DNA of 64,000 bases from an uncultured Bacteroidota bacterium (GTDB lineage: Bacteria > Bacteroidota > Bacteroidia > Bacteroidales > P3). Below the pieces are notes generated by a model, which saw nothing but the letters and a program-made list of their open reading frames with translations, was not told where the DNA came from and made no database searches. The stretch covers positions 62,001-126,000 of the forward strand of contig CACWPQ010000003.1 in NCBI GenBank assembly GCA_902762805.1, read 5' to 3'. This document shows positions 17,875-28,300 of the stretch, one piece after another (position 1 is the first letter of the stretch; every line of letters begins with the position of its first letter). The translations under genes and the position numbers were made by a program.

Positions 17875-18402
17875 TCAATCTATTTTCTTCAAGAAGTCGG
17901 GGTGGATATAGGCTGTAGCCACAGCCACCACGCCCGGTATCGTCACCACCAGCCGGCGGTCGCGCTTGATGCGCTTGATGTGTCCTTCGGCCCCTTTGAA
18001 CGGCCCCTGGGTCACCACCACACGGTCCCCCATGTGGTACTCCGGGCGGTCGTCGCCCAGCAGCGTCAGCCCCTGACGCCCGGCAGTCACCACAAAGCGG
18101 AACACCTCCATCTCCCTGTCGCCGATGCGCGCCGGCTTGCGGCTGCCGGGCAGGCGGTAGACTGCCATGCTGTCGTGGTGCTGCGCCGCGAGGTCGGCAA
18201 TCTGCTGCTCCGTGCAGCGAACAAACAGCAGCGACGCTATCACCTCGCTCGGCCTGAAACTCTCCCACCGCCGCTCCGCCACGTCGCTCAGCAGCGCAGC
18301 CCAACGGTTGAAAAACACCCTCATGGCATACCACCCTGCGGCAGTGCAGGGCATCGCTGCGGGCGATGCGGAGAGTCCGTGTGTCGGGTCGTTGTGTTCC
18401 AT
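17875..18402 (-). CDS. NusG-family transcription antiterminator (UpxY/RfaH-like)
   Basis: A 175-residue NusG paralogue and first gene of the capsule operon. The N-terminal domain starts GWYAMRVFFNRW, the NGN pattern of UpxY proteins. The C-terminal KOW domain reads GDRVVVTQGPFKGAEGHIKR. In Bacteroides such proteins bind RNA polymerase in the operon leader and let it read through long capsule operons, and that role is inferred here. The ATG at 18402 precedes a 16-residue extension; Met17 is an alternative start. A promoter and a roughly 165-base leader with a hairpin lie upstream. It is transcribed away from the DUF438 gene. Confidence 0.88.
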   Translation of the reverse strand: MEHNDPTHGLSASPAAMPCTAAGWYAMRVFFNRWAALLSDVAERRWESFRPSEVIASLLFVRCTEQQIADLAAQHHDSMAVYRLPGSRKPARIGDREMEVFRFVVTAGRQGLTLLGDDRPEYHMGDRVVVTQGPFKGAEGHIKRIKRDRRLVVTIPGVVAVATAYIHPDFLKKID

Positions 18403-18498
18403 TCTGTTTTTTTCGTTCAGGTCAAAATCCTCTCCTCCCCGTATCTGCGGTCGGAGTTTCAGCAGGTTTTTCGGTCGGTCGGTTCCGATTTGCGGACG

Positions 18499-18512
18499 CT
18501 CCTGTCCAGGAG
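18499..18512 (-). promoter_or_regulatory. Hairpin in the capsule-operon leader
   Basis: The bases form CTCCTG-TC-CAGGAG, a perfect six-base-pair inverted repeat about 90 bases upstream of the antiterminator start and within the likely leader RNA. It could be a pause or recruitment site for the NusG-like protein. There is no T-run, so it is not an ordinary terminator. The regulatory role is inference. Confidence 0.35.
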
Positions 18513-18574
18513 TGGAGCCGTAACCCTATCATTCTCAATGCGAAATCCCAATGCTCCGCTTGAGAACTATTCTG

Positions 18575-18607
18575 CAAATATACAACTTTTTTCTTTATAG
18601 ATACAAA
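18575..18607 (-). promoter_or_regulatory. Bacteroidota promoter of the capsule operon
   Basis: On the minus strand TTTG (18604-18607) and TATATTTG (18575-18582) are separated by 21 bases, matching the phylum's -33/-7 form. The start point would be near 18568, leaving a leader of about 165 bases before the antiterminator gene. Confidence 0.65.
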
Positions 18608-18668
18608 AAAGTGTAGATTTTTTTGTACCGTGGTAACATTTATCACACCCTGCTCTTCCCTCTCTATG

Positions 18669-18676
18669 TACTTTTG
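18669..18676 (+). promoter_or_regulatory. -7 element of the DUF438 gene
   Basis: TACTTTTG matches TAnnTTTG and lies 37 bases before the ATG of the DUF438 gene. A -33 TTTG at normal spacing is not seen. Confidence 0.5.
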
Positions 18677-18713
18677 CATCATCAGAACAAATCACCAAAA
18701 TACACACAATACT

Positions 18714-20150
18714 ATGGCAAACAAAACTTTAGATCTTTCCAAGTCGGTCTACGACCTGGTTCAGCAGCATCCCGAGGTGGCCGACATTATGGCCTCGCTG
18801 GGCTTCTCCGAAATCACCAAAAAGGCCATGCTTCACTCCGTGGGCCGGATGATGACCATCCCCAAAGGCTCCGAAGTCAAGGGCATCCCGATGGAGAAAA
18901 TCGTTTCCGCTTTCCGCGAGCGCGGATTCGAGCCGGTGGGTCTGGCCTCCGAGCCTTCCGCCCCCACTGCCTCTGCAACACCCGCCAGTCGCACCGAACA
19001 ACTCAAGTCCTACCTCCGGCGCCTAGGCGAGGGCGAAGAGCTCGAAAGCGTGCGTGCCGACTTCGTGGCCCACTTCTCCGAGGTCGACGCCTCCGAAATC
19101 ATGGAGGCCGAGCAGTCGCTTCTGCGCGACGGTACCCCGCTCGAGGAGGTGCAGCGCCTCTGCGATGTCCATTCCGCCCTCTTCCACGGCAGCACCTGTG
19201 GCGAAAGCGGCCAGGCTCCCGAGGGGGGCAACAAGTTCGTCGCCGCCATGTTCGCCGGCATCGAGGGGCATCCGCTCTATACCTTCAGCCGTGAAAATGA
19301 GGCCATTGCGCCCCTCATCGCCTCCGCCCGCAAGGCCCTCGCCGACGGACAGGATGCGTACGACGATTTCGTCCGCCTGCGCGACATCAGCATCCACTAC
19401 GCCAAAAAGGGCGACCTCCTCTACCCGTTGCTCAAGGTGAAATACAATGTCATCGGCCCCTCAGAGGTGATGTGGACCGTCGACGATGAAATCCGCGACG
19501 TGATGGGAAAGCTGGAAAAAGAACCCCTCCGCGACGCCCACTGGCGACTCCGCGCCGACGCCGTCCTGCAACGCGCCGAGGAGATGATCTACAAAGAGCA
19601 AAACATTCTCTTCCCCATCTGCGCCGAACATTTCACCGAGGCCGAATGGCAGGGCATCTACCGCGACAGCAAGGACTATGCTCCCTGCCTCGGCGTGGAG
19701 AATCTCCGGTGGAACTTCGTGCCCACCACCGACCCCATCGCCGCCACCGCCACTGCCCCGCAGGACGAAATCCGCATGCCTGGCGGACACCTCTCCCTCC
19801 CGCAACTCACCGCCATGCTCAACATCATACCGTTGGAAATTAGCTTTGTGGATGATCAAAACATCAATCGCTTCTTCAACGAGGGCCCCAAGGTATTCAA
19901 ACGCCCGGCAATGGCCATCGATCGCGAGGTGTTCTCGTGCCATCCGCCAAAAATCGAGCCTATGGTGCGCAGCATCATCGAAAGCTTCCGCTCGGGGAAA
20001 GCCAACGTGGTGCCCGTATGGATGGAGAAAGGCGGCCGCTCGATGCTGGTGCAATACATGGCCGTGCGCGACGCCGACGGACAATATCTCGGCACCATGG
20101 AGATTGTGCAAGACATGGAGTTCGCCCGCGAACACTTCCAGGGCAAATAG
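18714..20150 (+). CDS. DUF1858/DUF438 hemerythrin and PAS domain protein
   Basis: A 478-residue soluble protein. Residues 5-60 match DUF1858 (SVYDLVQQHPEVADIMASLG). About 85-150 match DUF438. About 170-300 look like a hemerythrin-type HHE bundle (HPLYTFSRENEAI, ISIHYAKKGDLLYPLL). The last 110 residues are a PAS-like domain ending YLGTMEIVQDMEFAREH. The family is thought to sense redox or metal state and is common in anaerobes; no exact role is established. GTG 18630 would extend the frame, but ATG 18714 gives the family start and lies after the promoter. It is followed by a strong terminator and divergent from the capsule operon. Confidence 0.85.
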   Translation: MANKTLDLSKSVYDLVQQHPEVADIMASLGFSEITKKAMLHSVGRMMTIPKGSEVKGIPMEKIVSAFRERGFEPVGLASEPSAPTASATPASRTEQLKSYLRRLGEGEELESVRADFVAHFSEVDASEIMEAEQSLLRDGTPLEEVQRLCDVHSALFHGSTCGESGQAPEGGNKFVAAMFAGIEGHPLYTFSRENEAIAPLIASARKALADGQDAYDDFVRLRDISIHYAKKGDLLYPLLKVKYNVIGPSEVMWTVDDEIRDVMGKLEKEPLRDAHWRLRADAVLQRAEEMIYKEQNILFPICAEHFTEAEWQGIYRDSKDYAPCLGVENLRWNFVPTTDPIAATATAPQDEIRMPGGHLSLPQLTAMLNIIPLEISFVDDQNINRFFNEGPKVFKRPAMAIDREVFSCHPPKIEPMVRSIIESFRSGKANVVPVWMEKGGRSMLVQYMAVRDADGQYLGTMEIVQDMEFAREHFQGK

Positions 20151-20174
20151 CCCTGGCGCCTGTCCTGCCACCCT

Positions 20175-20205
20175 GCCACCTCGCCTCCAGCGGGGTGGCT
20201 TTTTT
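20175..20205 (+). terminator. Rho-independent terminator of the DUF438 gene
   Basis: GCCACC and GGTGGC form a stem over a GC-rich loop, directly followed by six T, 25 bases after the stop codon. Confidence 0.8.
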
Positions 20206-20209
20206 CGTT

Positions 20210-20239
20210 CCCCTAGAGAGGAAGAAGAGGGGAAGAAGA
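20210..20239. repeat. Purine-rich 11-bp repeat element, copy A
   Basis: After CCCCT the units agaggaagaag and aggggaagaag follow with an 11-base period. The next 60 bases share patches with copies B and C (a gat-acct segment, then ctgataatta, then gtgccattttg). It lies between two convergent genes. Confidence 0.7.
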
Positions 20240-20320
20240 TGATACCTTCAATGCGCTGATAATTACCGGGTTGCGATCGTGCCATTTTGCCCCCAAAATC
20301 CACTTTTTTCACATAAAATC

Positions 20321-20348
20321 GGGCCGGAAGTCATGCGACTTCCGGCCC
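20321..20348 (-). terminator. Hairpin terminator of the M49-like peptidase gene
   Basis: GGGCCGGAAGTC, loop ATGC, GACTTCCGGCCC: a perfect 12-base-pair stem 28 bases past the stop on the minus strand, followed by a short T-rich stretch. It may work in both directions between the convergent genes. Confidence 0.7.
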
Positions 20349-20376
20349 GTAAGGCGAAGGGGTGTAATATGTTGAT

Positions 20377-22014
20377 TTAGAGGCCTAACACGTCGGCACC
20401 CTGCTTGTACACGATGTCGCGCGGGATGTTGGCGTCGCGGATGGCGTCGAGGTCCTTCTGAAGGTCGGCGCTGATCTTGCCGTTCTTCTCGCTGTAGGCC
20501 TTGGCGGCGGCCATATCGCCCTCGCCTTCCATGGCGATGATGATGGCGGCCCAGCCACGGGCGGCCTCGCGGGCCTTCTCTACATTGATCACATACTTGC
20601 CCTCGGCGTTGCGGCTGAAGGCGCCGTGCTCGAGGAAGTAGTTGTAGCACATGATGTTGGCGCGGCCGTGGGCCTCGGTGGCACCGAAGCGCACCGAGCG
20701 CAACAGGCCGGCGATGAAGGTGATATAGTTTTGGGCGATGGTGGTGTTGGTGATCTCGCCGCGCTCGATAAGCTGCTCGGTCAGGAACAGGCCGCACACA
20801 TCGGCCTTGGCCTCCTCCCAGGCGCTGTATTCGGCGCCGAGGGCCTGGCGGCAGGGAATGCCGGTGGTGACGGTGTTCTTGATGCCCAGTCCGTGGGCCA
20901 CCTCGTGGTAGCAGGTATTGCCAAAGAAGGCGTTGAACGTGACGCTGTCCACCTGCTCGGGGCAGAGAATCTGCTTCGCGATGGGCACCATGATGTTGTC
21001 GTACTTGGCGCGCATGGCGTTCTTCAGCTGCAGGCGGCGGCTGCCTTTGGCCAGCTGCACACGCTCGTCGTTGGGCAGGTTGATGGCGATGGTCTTCGAG
21101 CCCGCATTGCAGTCGCCGGCGTAGTAGACCACGTCGTAGACGTTGATGTCGCAGTCCGTGCCCGGCACCTCTTTCTTATATTTCGGGTCGCAGGGCAGCA
21201 GCTTCTGCATCTCGGGCAGCATGGCGGCGAACTTGCTCAGGTCGTTGCTCCACTGCTCGTCCTTCACCAGCACGAAAGCCTCGTGCGAGCACTTCAGGCC
21301 GTGCAGCGCGTCGTCGTAGTTCTCGATGGGACCCACCACGAAGTCCAGCTTGCTGTCCTTCATGTCCATCCACACCATGTCGCTCTCGAAGTAGTCGTCG
21401 GTCTTGAACGCCTGGCGGCGGGCCGCGAGGTACTTCTTCAGGCCGGCGTTGTCGGCCAGGGCGATGGCTTTCTCCATCAGGGCGTCCACCTTGGCCAGCT
21501 CCTCTTTGTAGGCCTCATGGTAGGGCAGCACGTAGAGCTTGCCCTCGGCATCGCGGCGGATGACGCTGTACTGGCTCTCCTTCAGCGGGTCTTCCAGCGC
21601 TTCATACTCCTCGGCCGTCATGTCGGCAGGGTAGAAGTTGCAGCCCGCGGGGCGCTCGCCGTAGCCGGGCAGGAAGGGCTTCTCGCTGTCCAGTCGGTCC
21701 CAGGCGCCGTATTGTATGTTCGCGAAGGCGCGCATGGCGGGGTCGGTCAGCGTGTCCAGCGAGGCGCGGTTCTCCTTGCCGAAGTACTGGTCCCAGTAGA
21801 TTTCGTCCATCACCTTGCCAATCTCGATGAAGATCTTTACCAGCTCTTTCTCGTTGGCGCTGAGGGTGTTGATGAGGTCCGACTTCAGTTCGAACACGGC
21901 ATACTCATCCACTTTTTGCTGAATTTCCGATTTTTCGGCGGTTGCATTCTTGGTTTTGCAACCCACGGTGGCTAACATTGTTAGTGCCATTCCAAAAATA
22001 ATTAACTTTTTCAT
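20377..22014 (-). CDS. M49-like (dipeptidyl-peptidase III related) zinc peptidase lipoprotein
   Basis: The protein of 545 residues has a lipoprotein signal peptide (LTMLATVGC, lipidated Cys19), so it is anchored at the outer membrane or periplasm. The zinc site is read as YHEVAHGLG at about residue 370 and EEAKADVCGL about 30 residues later, the arrangement of dipeptidyl-peptidase III relatives. Classical members have HExxGH, whereas here the motif is HExxH. Length fits the Bacteroidota branch of the family. It is likely a peptidase acting on imported peptides; exact specificity is unknown. It is a single gene with its own promoter and a strong hairpin terminator. Confidence 0.8.
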   Translation of the reverse strand: MKKLIIFGMALTMLATVGCKTKNATAEKSEIQQKVDEYAVFELKSDLINTLSANEKELVKIFIEIGKVMDEIYWDQYFGKENRASLDTLTDPAMRAFANIQYGAWDRLDSEKPFLPGYGERPAGCNFYPADMTAEEYEALEDPLKESQYSVIRRDAEGKLYVLPYHEAYKEELAKVDALMEKAIALADNAGLKKYLAARRQAFKTDDYFESDMVWMDMKDSKLDFVVGPIENYDDALHGLKCSHEAFVLVKDEQWSNDLSKFAAMLPEMQKLLPCDPKYKKEVPGTDCDINVYDVVYYAGDCNAGSKTIAINLPNDERVQLAKGSRRLQLKNAMRAKYDNIMVPIAKQILCPEQVDSVTFNAFFGNTCYHEVAHGLGIKNTVTTGIPCRQALGAEYSAWEEAKADVCGLFLTEQLIERGEITNTTIAQNYITFIAGLLRSVRFGATEAHGRANIMCYNYFLEHGAFSRNAEGKYVINVEKAREAARGWAAIIIAMEGEGDMAAAKAYSEKNGKISADLQKDLDAIRDANIPRDIVYKQGADVLGL

Positions 22015-22056
22015 TATTAATGAGTTTTGATGTTTTTATGTCCTGTTTTCATTTTG

Positions 22057-22085
22057 CAAAGTTACATTTTTTTTGTCATATCAAA
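22057..22085 (-). promoter_or_regulatory. Promoter of the M49-like peptidase gene
   Basis: Minus-strand TTTG (22082-22085) and TAACTTTG (22057-22064) are spaced by 17 bases, slightly short of the usual 19-21. The -7 element lies 42 bases before the ATG. Confidence 0.45.
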
Positions 22086-22102
22086 AAATTGTTGTAATTT
22101 TG
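22072..22102 (+). promoter_or_regulatory. Promoter of tRNA-Ser
   Basis: TTTG at 22072-22075, a 19-base spacer and TAATTTTG at 22095-22102 match the phylum consensus. The tRNA begins 17 bases later. Confidence 0.65.
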
Positions 22103-22119
22103 CACCCCGATTTGGAAAC

Positions 22120-22207
22120 GGAAAGGTGCTCGAGTGGTTGAAGAGGCCCGCCTGGAAAGCGAGTAAGCGTTAACAGCGCTTCAGGGGTTCGAATCCCCTC
22201 CTTTCCG
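22120..22207 (+). tRNA. tRNA-Ser (anticodon GGA)
   Basis: Acceptor arms GGAAAGG (22120-22126) and CCTTTCC (22200-22206) pair perfectly. The T arm contains ggttcgaatcc. The anticodon GGA is at 22154-22156 in loop ctGGAaa, and a long variable arm typical of class II serine tRNAs follows. CCA is encoded at 22208-22210. The anticodon stem shows one C-A mismatch. Confidence 0.92.
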
Positions 22208-22212
22208 CCAGA

Positions 22213-22249
22213 AGGTTGCACGCAAGGTATTGTGTGCAATCTTTTTTTT
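22213..22249 (+). terminator. Terminator after tRNA-Ser
   Basis: aggttgcac and gtgcaatct pair (one G-T) and are followed by eight T, immediately after the tRNA. Confidence 0.75.
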
Positions 22250-22269
22250 CTCTGTGTCCTTTTTTTTCG

Positions 22270-22277
22270 TATTTTTG
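22270..22277 (+). promoter_or_regulatory. -7 element of the alpha-2-macroglobulin gene
   Basis: TATTTTTG matches TAnnTTTG and lies 23 bases before the ATG at 22301. No clear -33 TTTG at the usual distance. Confidence 0.45.
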
Positions 22278-22300
22278 CACTTCCAAAATCAACATGGAAT

Positions 22301-25300
22301 ATGGCGTATATTAGAATTGTTGTTATCGTGGTGGCTGTGTTTTCAGCGCTCTCTGCCCGTGGGCAGGACATCTTTTGCCGACTGGACTCCCTGATTGGGA
22401 ACCGGCAATATGCCACGGCCTACCCCTTGGCGCAGGAGCAGTATCGGCAGGCGTTGCAGAAGGGCGGGAGCAACCTGCTTTCGTCGGCCTTCTACCTGAC
22501 GGCCCTCGACTATGCCTACAGCAAGAGTCCCGAGGACTCGGCTTTGGCGCGCTACAGCCGGCTGACGCGCCGTCTGCAGGGGGCGGACCGTGCGGTGGCC
22601 TATGTGTTCCTCTACCAGACGTACCGGAAGCTGTACGAGCGTTTTTCCTACCGTATGCGGCATGGCAACAAGCCCTCCGACGACCCCGAGCTGCTGCCTG
22701 CCCGTTGGCATTGGCAGCGCATGGAGGACACACTGAGGGTTTGCGCAGACAGCGTTTTGGCACAGGCCGAAGTCCTGCGGACGGCCGATGTGCGGAACTA
22801 CGGTTGGACAGGGGTTGGCGAGACAAGTGCGCCCGTGGCCGACAGCAGCCTGCTGGGCACGCTGGTGCAGGCCTTGCTCAGCCCGTGCCATGCTTTTTCG
22901 GATTCTCTGGAGCAGGCGCTCCATCGGCGTGTGTCGACGTTGTATGCCGACGGCAGCGACGAGATGCGTCTGTGGCTCGACCTCTATTGCCTCGAGGGCA
23001 ACTGTCACGATTCGGTCCTCGCAGCCCTCGACAGCCTCAAGCAATACTATATGCCCCGCCTCCAGAGCCTCGAGATGAAGGCCTGGATGGACTACCGGCG
23101 GGCCTTTTGCCTCTCCTACGCCGAGCGCAAAGTGGAGGCCGAGCGGCTGTGCCTGGAGGTGGAGCGCACCTATGCGGGCACCTGTGGCGCACGCTGGTGC
23201 CACGAGTTGAGGCGTGAGATTTGTGCCCCCGGCTTCAAGGTGAGCTACGATGCCACCGAGTCGTCGCGCCGCAGCCGTCTGGCCATGGTGGAGGGGCGCA
23301 ATATGCGGTGGGTGGATTTCCGCCTCGTGCCCCGCGACAGCGTCCCCGACAGCCTGCGGCGTGCCAATAGGTTGGACACCCTGCGCACCCTGCCTGCCAC
23401 GAAGGAGTGGCGGCAGGAGCTGCCCGATGCCGCCGACCACCTGACGCACCGCCACCTGGTGGCCCTGCCGCCGGTGCCGCAGGGCGACTACTACCTCGTG
23501 GCCATGACCGACAGCCTCTTCTGCTACAACGATTACCAGTCGGTCGATGCCGTCTTCATCGCCTATAATTTCGACCGCGCTGCCGGCAAGCTGACGCGCC
23601 TGCAGCCCTCGTCGGGCTACCTGGTGGACCGCGTGACGGGCCAGCCGTTGGCAGGTCGCCGTGTGACGCTGCACCTCGAAGGCACGCTGACCGACCGCGA
23701 CTACACCCGTCGTCGCCGCACCGACAAGGAGGGCTATTTCCACTTCCCCGTCTCCTCGTCGCGCTATATGCTTCAGGTTGCCCACGGACTTTCGGCCGAT
23801 GTGGACGGCTACGAGTATGAATATGGGAATGACCAATACTATCGTGATGTCTGGTCGAACATGGTGGCCAAACCAGATTCGAAACACTTGGAGATTATCA
23901 TGACCGACCGCCCCATCTACCGCCTGGGCGACACGGTGCGATTCAGCTGTGTGGCCTACAAGGAGAAGAACAGCGGCGAAGAGTGGGAAAAGAGGCTGAA
24001 GCCTGCCTCGAAGGTGAAGCTCCTGGCAACCTTTGGCGATACCGACTACGATGCGAAAGACACCCTGTTCCTCACCACCGACAAGCATGGCCGCTGCTGG
24101 GGAGAGTTCGTCATTCCGCCCGACGGGAAGAACGGCACCTACTCCCTGTGGGTGGTGGAGCCGGACTATGAAAGCACTCTGCGGGAGACCTACAACGGCT
24201 ACTGCGAGGTGGAGGTGGAGGCCTACAAGGCGCCGCGTTTTGCCGTGACGCTCTCCACCACCGCCGAAGGGGCCGCCGACACGGGTTCGGCGCGCCGTTT
24301 CGGCCAGCCTATCACCGTCTACGGTGCCGCCATGAGCTTCAGCGGTGCACCCATGACTGGGGCGAAGGTGAAGTGGGAGGTGTCGTGCGAGCGGATGGTC
24401 GACCCGTGGCAGAGTACCTCCATAGCCAACGATTTCCCCTATGCCGACAGCCTGGTGGTGGACGACGACGGATTGTTCCAGTTTACCTTCACCCCCCAGC
24501 GCGACGATATTGCCGGCGGGACGCCGGCACTCCGGACCTATATCTATACCGCCTACGTGCGTGTCATGGATGCCGACGGCGAGCTGCACGAGCAGCGCCT
24601 GGCGTTCCACGTGAGCGATGCCGACGGCTACTGCGTGGTTACCACCGACGACCTGAGCCACCTGGCGTTCGTCTACAACAACTTCGACCATCAGCCCCTG
24701 AAAGGCGATGTGCACGTGGAACTCTACCAGCTGCGGCAGCCCGACACGCTGCGTGTGCTCCATCGCCTGATGCAGGAGCATCCCGATGCGCGGTGGGTGG
24801 ACAGTCGCGCGGCTTTCCGTGAGGCCTTTCCCCATCTGGCCTTCAGCCCCGAGGAGGGCGACCGGCACCTGTGGCCCGTGGTGGCCAAACGCTACGAGGG
24901 TACCACCGGCGAGCGCCGTCTGGACATCGACGGTCTGCCGTCGGGCCTCTACCGCGTCAGCATCAGCACCCCCGACGGCGAGCGGCACGACACGCTGATT
25001 AACCACGTGGCCCGCGGCGGGAGGGTGACGGGCAACGACGTGGTGTGGTTGCGCTCCACGCCGGACAGGGGGAACCCTTACGCGGCTGTCAGCGTCCGCG
25101 TGGGCGACACCGTGCGCTTCGAGCTGGGCAGCCCCTTTGGCGAGCAGCCGCTCTACTACTGCGTCAGCCATGCCGCCAAGGTCTACCGCCGCGGCATGAT
25201 GGTGCTCGACAGCAGCCGTGCCACCGAGTTTGTCATCCCCGTGACGAGCGATATGAAAGACGGTTTCGTGGTGAACCTGACGGCTGTGCGCGACGGCCGG

Positions 25301-28300
25301 ACCTTTAATTATCAATACAGGGCGTTTGTCGTCAGGCCCGACCTGCGGCTGACGGTGGACATAGAGACCTTCCGCGACCGCCTGCAGCCCGGCGAGCAGG
25401 AGCGGTGGCGTCTGCGCATCGCCAGCGGCGACACCCTGGGCGGGCAGGCGCTGAAGACCCCTCAGTCCTCCGGACAGCTCCCCTTGGCAAGGGGAGCAGG
25501 TGTGGAGGCCAACCTCTGCCTGACGATGTACGACAAGGCGTTGGACGAGCTCCGGGACCACCGCTATGGTTTCTGGCCATGGTTCTTCGAGTCGCAGGAT
25601 GTCAGGGTGTATGAGATGGGTACGCGTACCGGCACAATGACAGGAAGAGGGAATTTGCCGCCCTCCAGCAGCCGGCAGATTGCCAGCAAGAATCGGCCGA
25701 TGTTCGGACTTGCCCTGCCGTCGTCGGACGACTATTGCCGTCAGGTGGCCCTGCGTTTCTATCCCGGTGATGTCAGTGGCACCATCGTCGATGCCAAGAC
25801 CGGCGAGGTGTTGCCGTTTGTGAATGTCGTGCTGAAGAGGAACGGCAGAAGTGTGACAGGTTCCACCACTGACTTAGACGGAAATTTTGTCATGCGGGCA
25901 ATCCCCGCAGGCGAATATGAATTGGAGGTGATCACCGTGGGTTACAAGCGCCTGAATCAACGGGTGACTATCGGCGCAGGCATTGGCCAACGGTGGAACA
26001 TCGCGTTGTCGTCCACGGCAACCAGACTTGAATGTGTGGAGATAGTGGCAGACAAGGTACCGGTCATCGAGGTTGGCACCCCCGAGAGCGGCGCACGCCT
26101 GTCGGCAGATGACATCGCCCGCATGCCGGGAAACAGTGTCGGGGAGATTGTGGCTGCCGTGGGTGGCTTAGGCTACAGCGATGCCCGAGGAGAGGTGACC
26201 ATGCAGGGCAACGTGCGCAAGCGCACGGGGGTGAATGTGCCCAAGGAGGCCATAGCGGAGTTTCAGCCCCTGCTGCAGTTCGATGGACGCGCTGGCGAGG
26301 CCCCGGCACTGAGGAAGAACCTGTCGGCCGTGGCTCTGTTCGAGCCAGCCCTGCGCAGCGACAAGGAGGGCAGGGTGGAGGTGTCGTTCACCATGCCCGA
26401 CGGCCTCACACAATGGCAGCTGCACGGCTTTGCCTGGACCGACGACTTCCAGGTGGGCGTCCTCGACCGCACGCTCTACACGCAGAAGGACCTGATGGTG
26501 CAGCCCCTCATGTCCCGCTTCCTGCGTCAGGGCGACACCACAGAAATCCGCGCCAAGGTCTCCAACCTCACCGACAGCGCCATGACCGTGGAGGTGGTGC
26601 TTGAAGTGGAAAGTGTGAAGAGGAAAGCGGAGTGCCACGTGGCGGCACACAGCAGCTCTGTTGTCTCCTTCCGGATTCCGGTGGAGAACGACTGGCACAT
26701 GGCCGACTACAAAATAGCAGCCACACAATCGGTCAGTCCCTCGGCCACTCGCCGTCACACCGACGGCGAACAGGGGCGGCTGCCCGTGCTCTCGAACCGC
26801 GAGCGCGTCACCACAAGCCACCTACTCTACATTGCCGGTACCACCGACCCTGCGCGTCCGAAGACGGCCAGCTACAGCTTCAGTTTCTCTCCCTTCGACT
26901 CGGTCTCCGTGGCGTTCAACGCCAGCCCGATGGACTATGCCGTGCAGGCGTTGCCGCAGTTCAAGCGCCATCGTATGCCGGGCAATCTCTATATGGCCAA
27001 CAGCATCTATGTCAACCATCTCTCCTCGACCCTCTTGCCGCTCAGCGACAAGGAGCGCAACCGCAAGGTCAAGCAGGTGCGCGACGATTTGCACAGCCTC
27101 CTGCAGGAGCAGACTTCGCAGGGCGGATGGAGCTGGATGCCCGGAGGCAAGAAGACAAGTCTCCACATCACCGCCGCCATCCTCGAACGCCTCGCCTGCT
27201 GTACCTCGCTCACGTCGGGCGACTACTACAAGCGCTATTGGAAGACCGCCGTCGCAGCCCTCGACAAAGAGGTGGTCCGGCGCTATCAGCAGTCAACTTC
27301 CAACCCTCAACTTTCTACTCTCTTCGCCCGCAGTTTCTACCTCGATAAGTTTCCCCTCGCTGGGTGCGACAGCATTACCCGCGAGGCCTACGACTACTAC
27401 TACCGCCGTTGCAGGGTGCAGTCGGAGCAGGAGCTCTCCCTCATGAGTCAGGGGCAGCTTGCGCTCCTCATGCTTCGCATGGGTGATACGGTCGAGGCCG
27501 TCGCTATGGCCAACCGCATCAAAGAGATGGCCCATACGGACGAGCAACAGGGCATGTATTGGGTCAGGAACGTCGCCGGCTACGGCTGGCACCAGCGTCC
27601 GGTGGAGACGGCATCGCTGCTGGTGGATGTCTTCGCCGATGTGCTGAAGGACTGGGAGTCCGTGAACCGCATACAGCAATGGCTCCTCTCCGCCAAGCAG
27701 GGCACCACGTGGAAGACCGATATGGCCACGGCCAGCGCCGTCGCCGCCCTTGTGCGCCAGCCTGCCGACACCGTCCGCTCCCTCCCTGTCACCCTCACTG
27801 TCAACGGCCAGCCCTATGAGGAATTCAAGCGCGAGGACGCCGGCGCTCCAAACGCGTCAGCCAACTCTCAATTCTCAACTTTCAATTTTCAATTGGAGAA
27901 CCCCTCCCCATATCCCGCCTGGGGCGCGGTCTTCTGCAGCCGCGAGCTGCCGCTGGACAGCATCCGTTACGACGGCACCGCCATCAGCCTGCGCAAGACC
28001 CTCAGCCTGGTCGCTGCCGACGGCAGCCTCCGCCTCCTCGGCCCCGACGCCGTGCTGCATGTCGGCGACCGTGTGCGTGTGCATATTGACATATACTGCG
28101 AGCGCGACATGGACAACATGGTTCTCGTCGACCAGCGTGCCGCCGCCTTCGAGCCGGTGAGCACTGCCAGCGGATGGCAGTGGAATGACGGCCTGCACTA
28201 CTATGTCGACGTGCGCGACGAAAGCCACAACTGCTACATCGACCGCCTCAACGAGGGCCGCTACTACGTGGAGTACGACCTCTGGGTCCGCCATGCCGGC

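Noticed and set aside
18403-18713. Invertible promoter of the Bacteroides capsule type
   Set aside because: I looked for inverted repeats on both sides of the promoter and found none of useful length.
22120-22260. Integration site of a mobile element at tRNA-Ser
   Set aside because: No integrase, no repeated tRNA 3' end and no foreign genes are seen next to it.
22343-25561. Open frame of over 1000 codons on the minus strand
   Set aside because: It lies fully antisense to the alpha-2-macroglobulin gene, has no family motifs, and results from the GC-rich codon pattern of the real gene.
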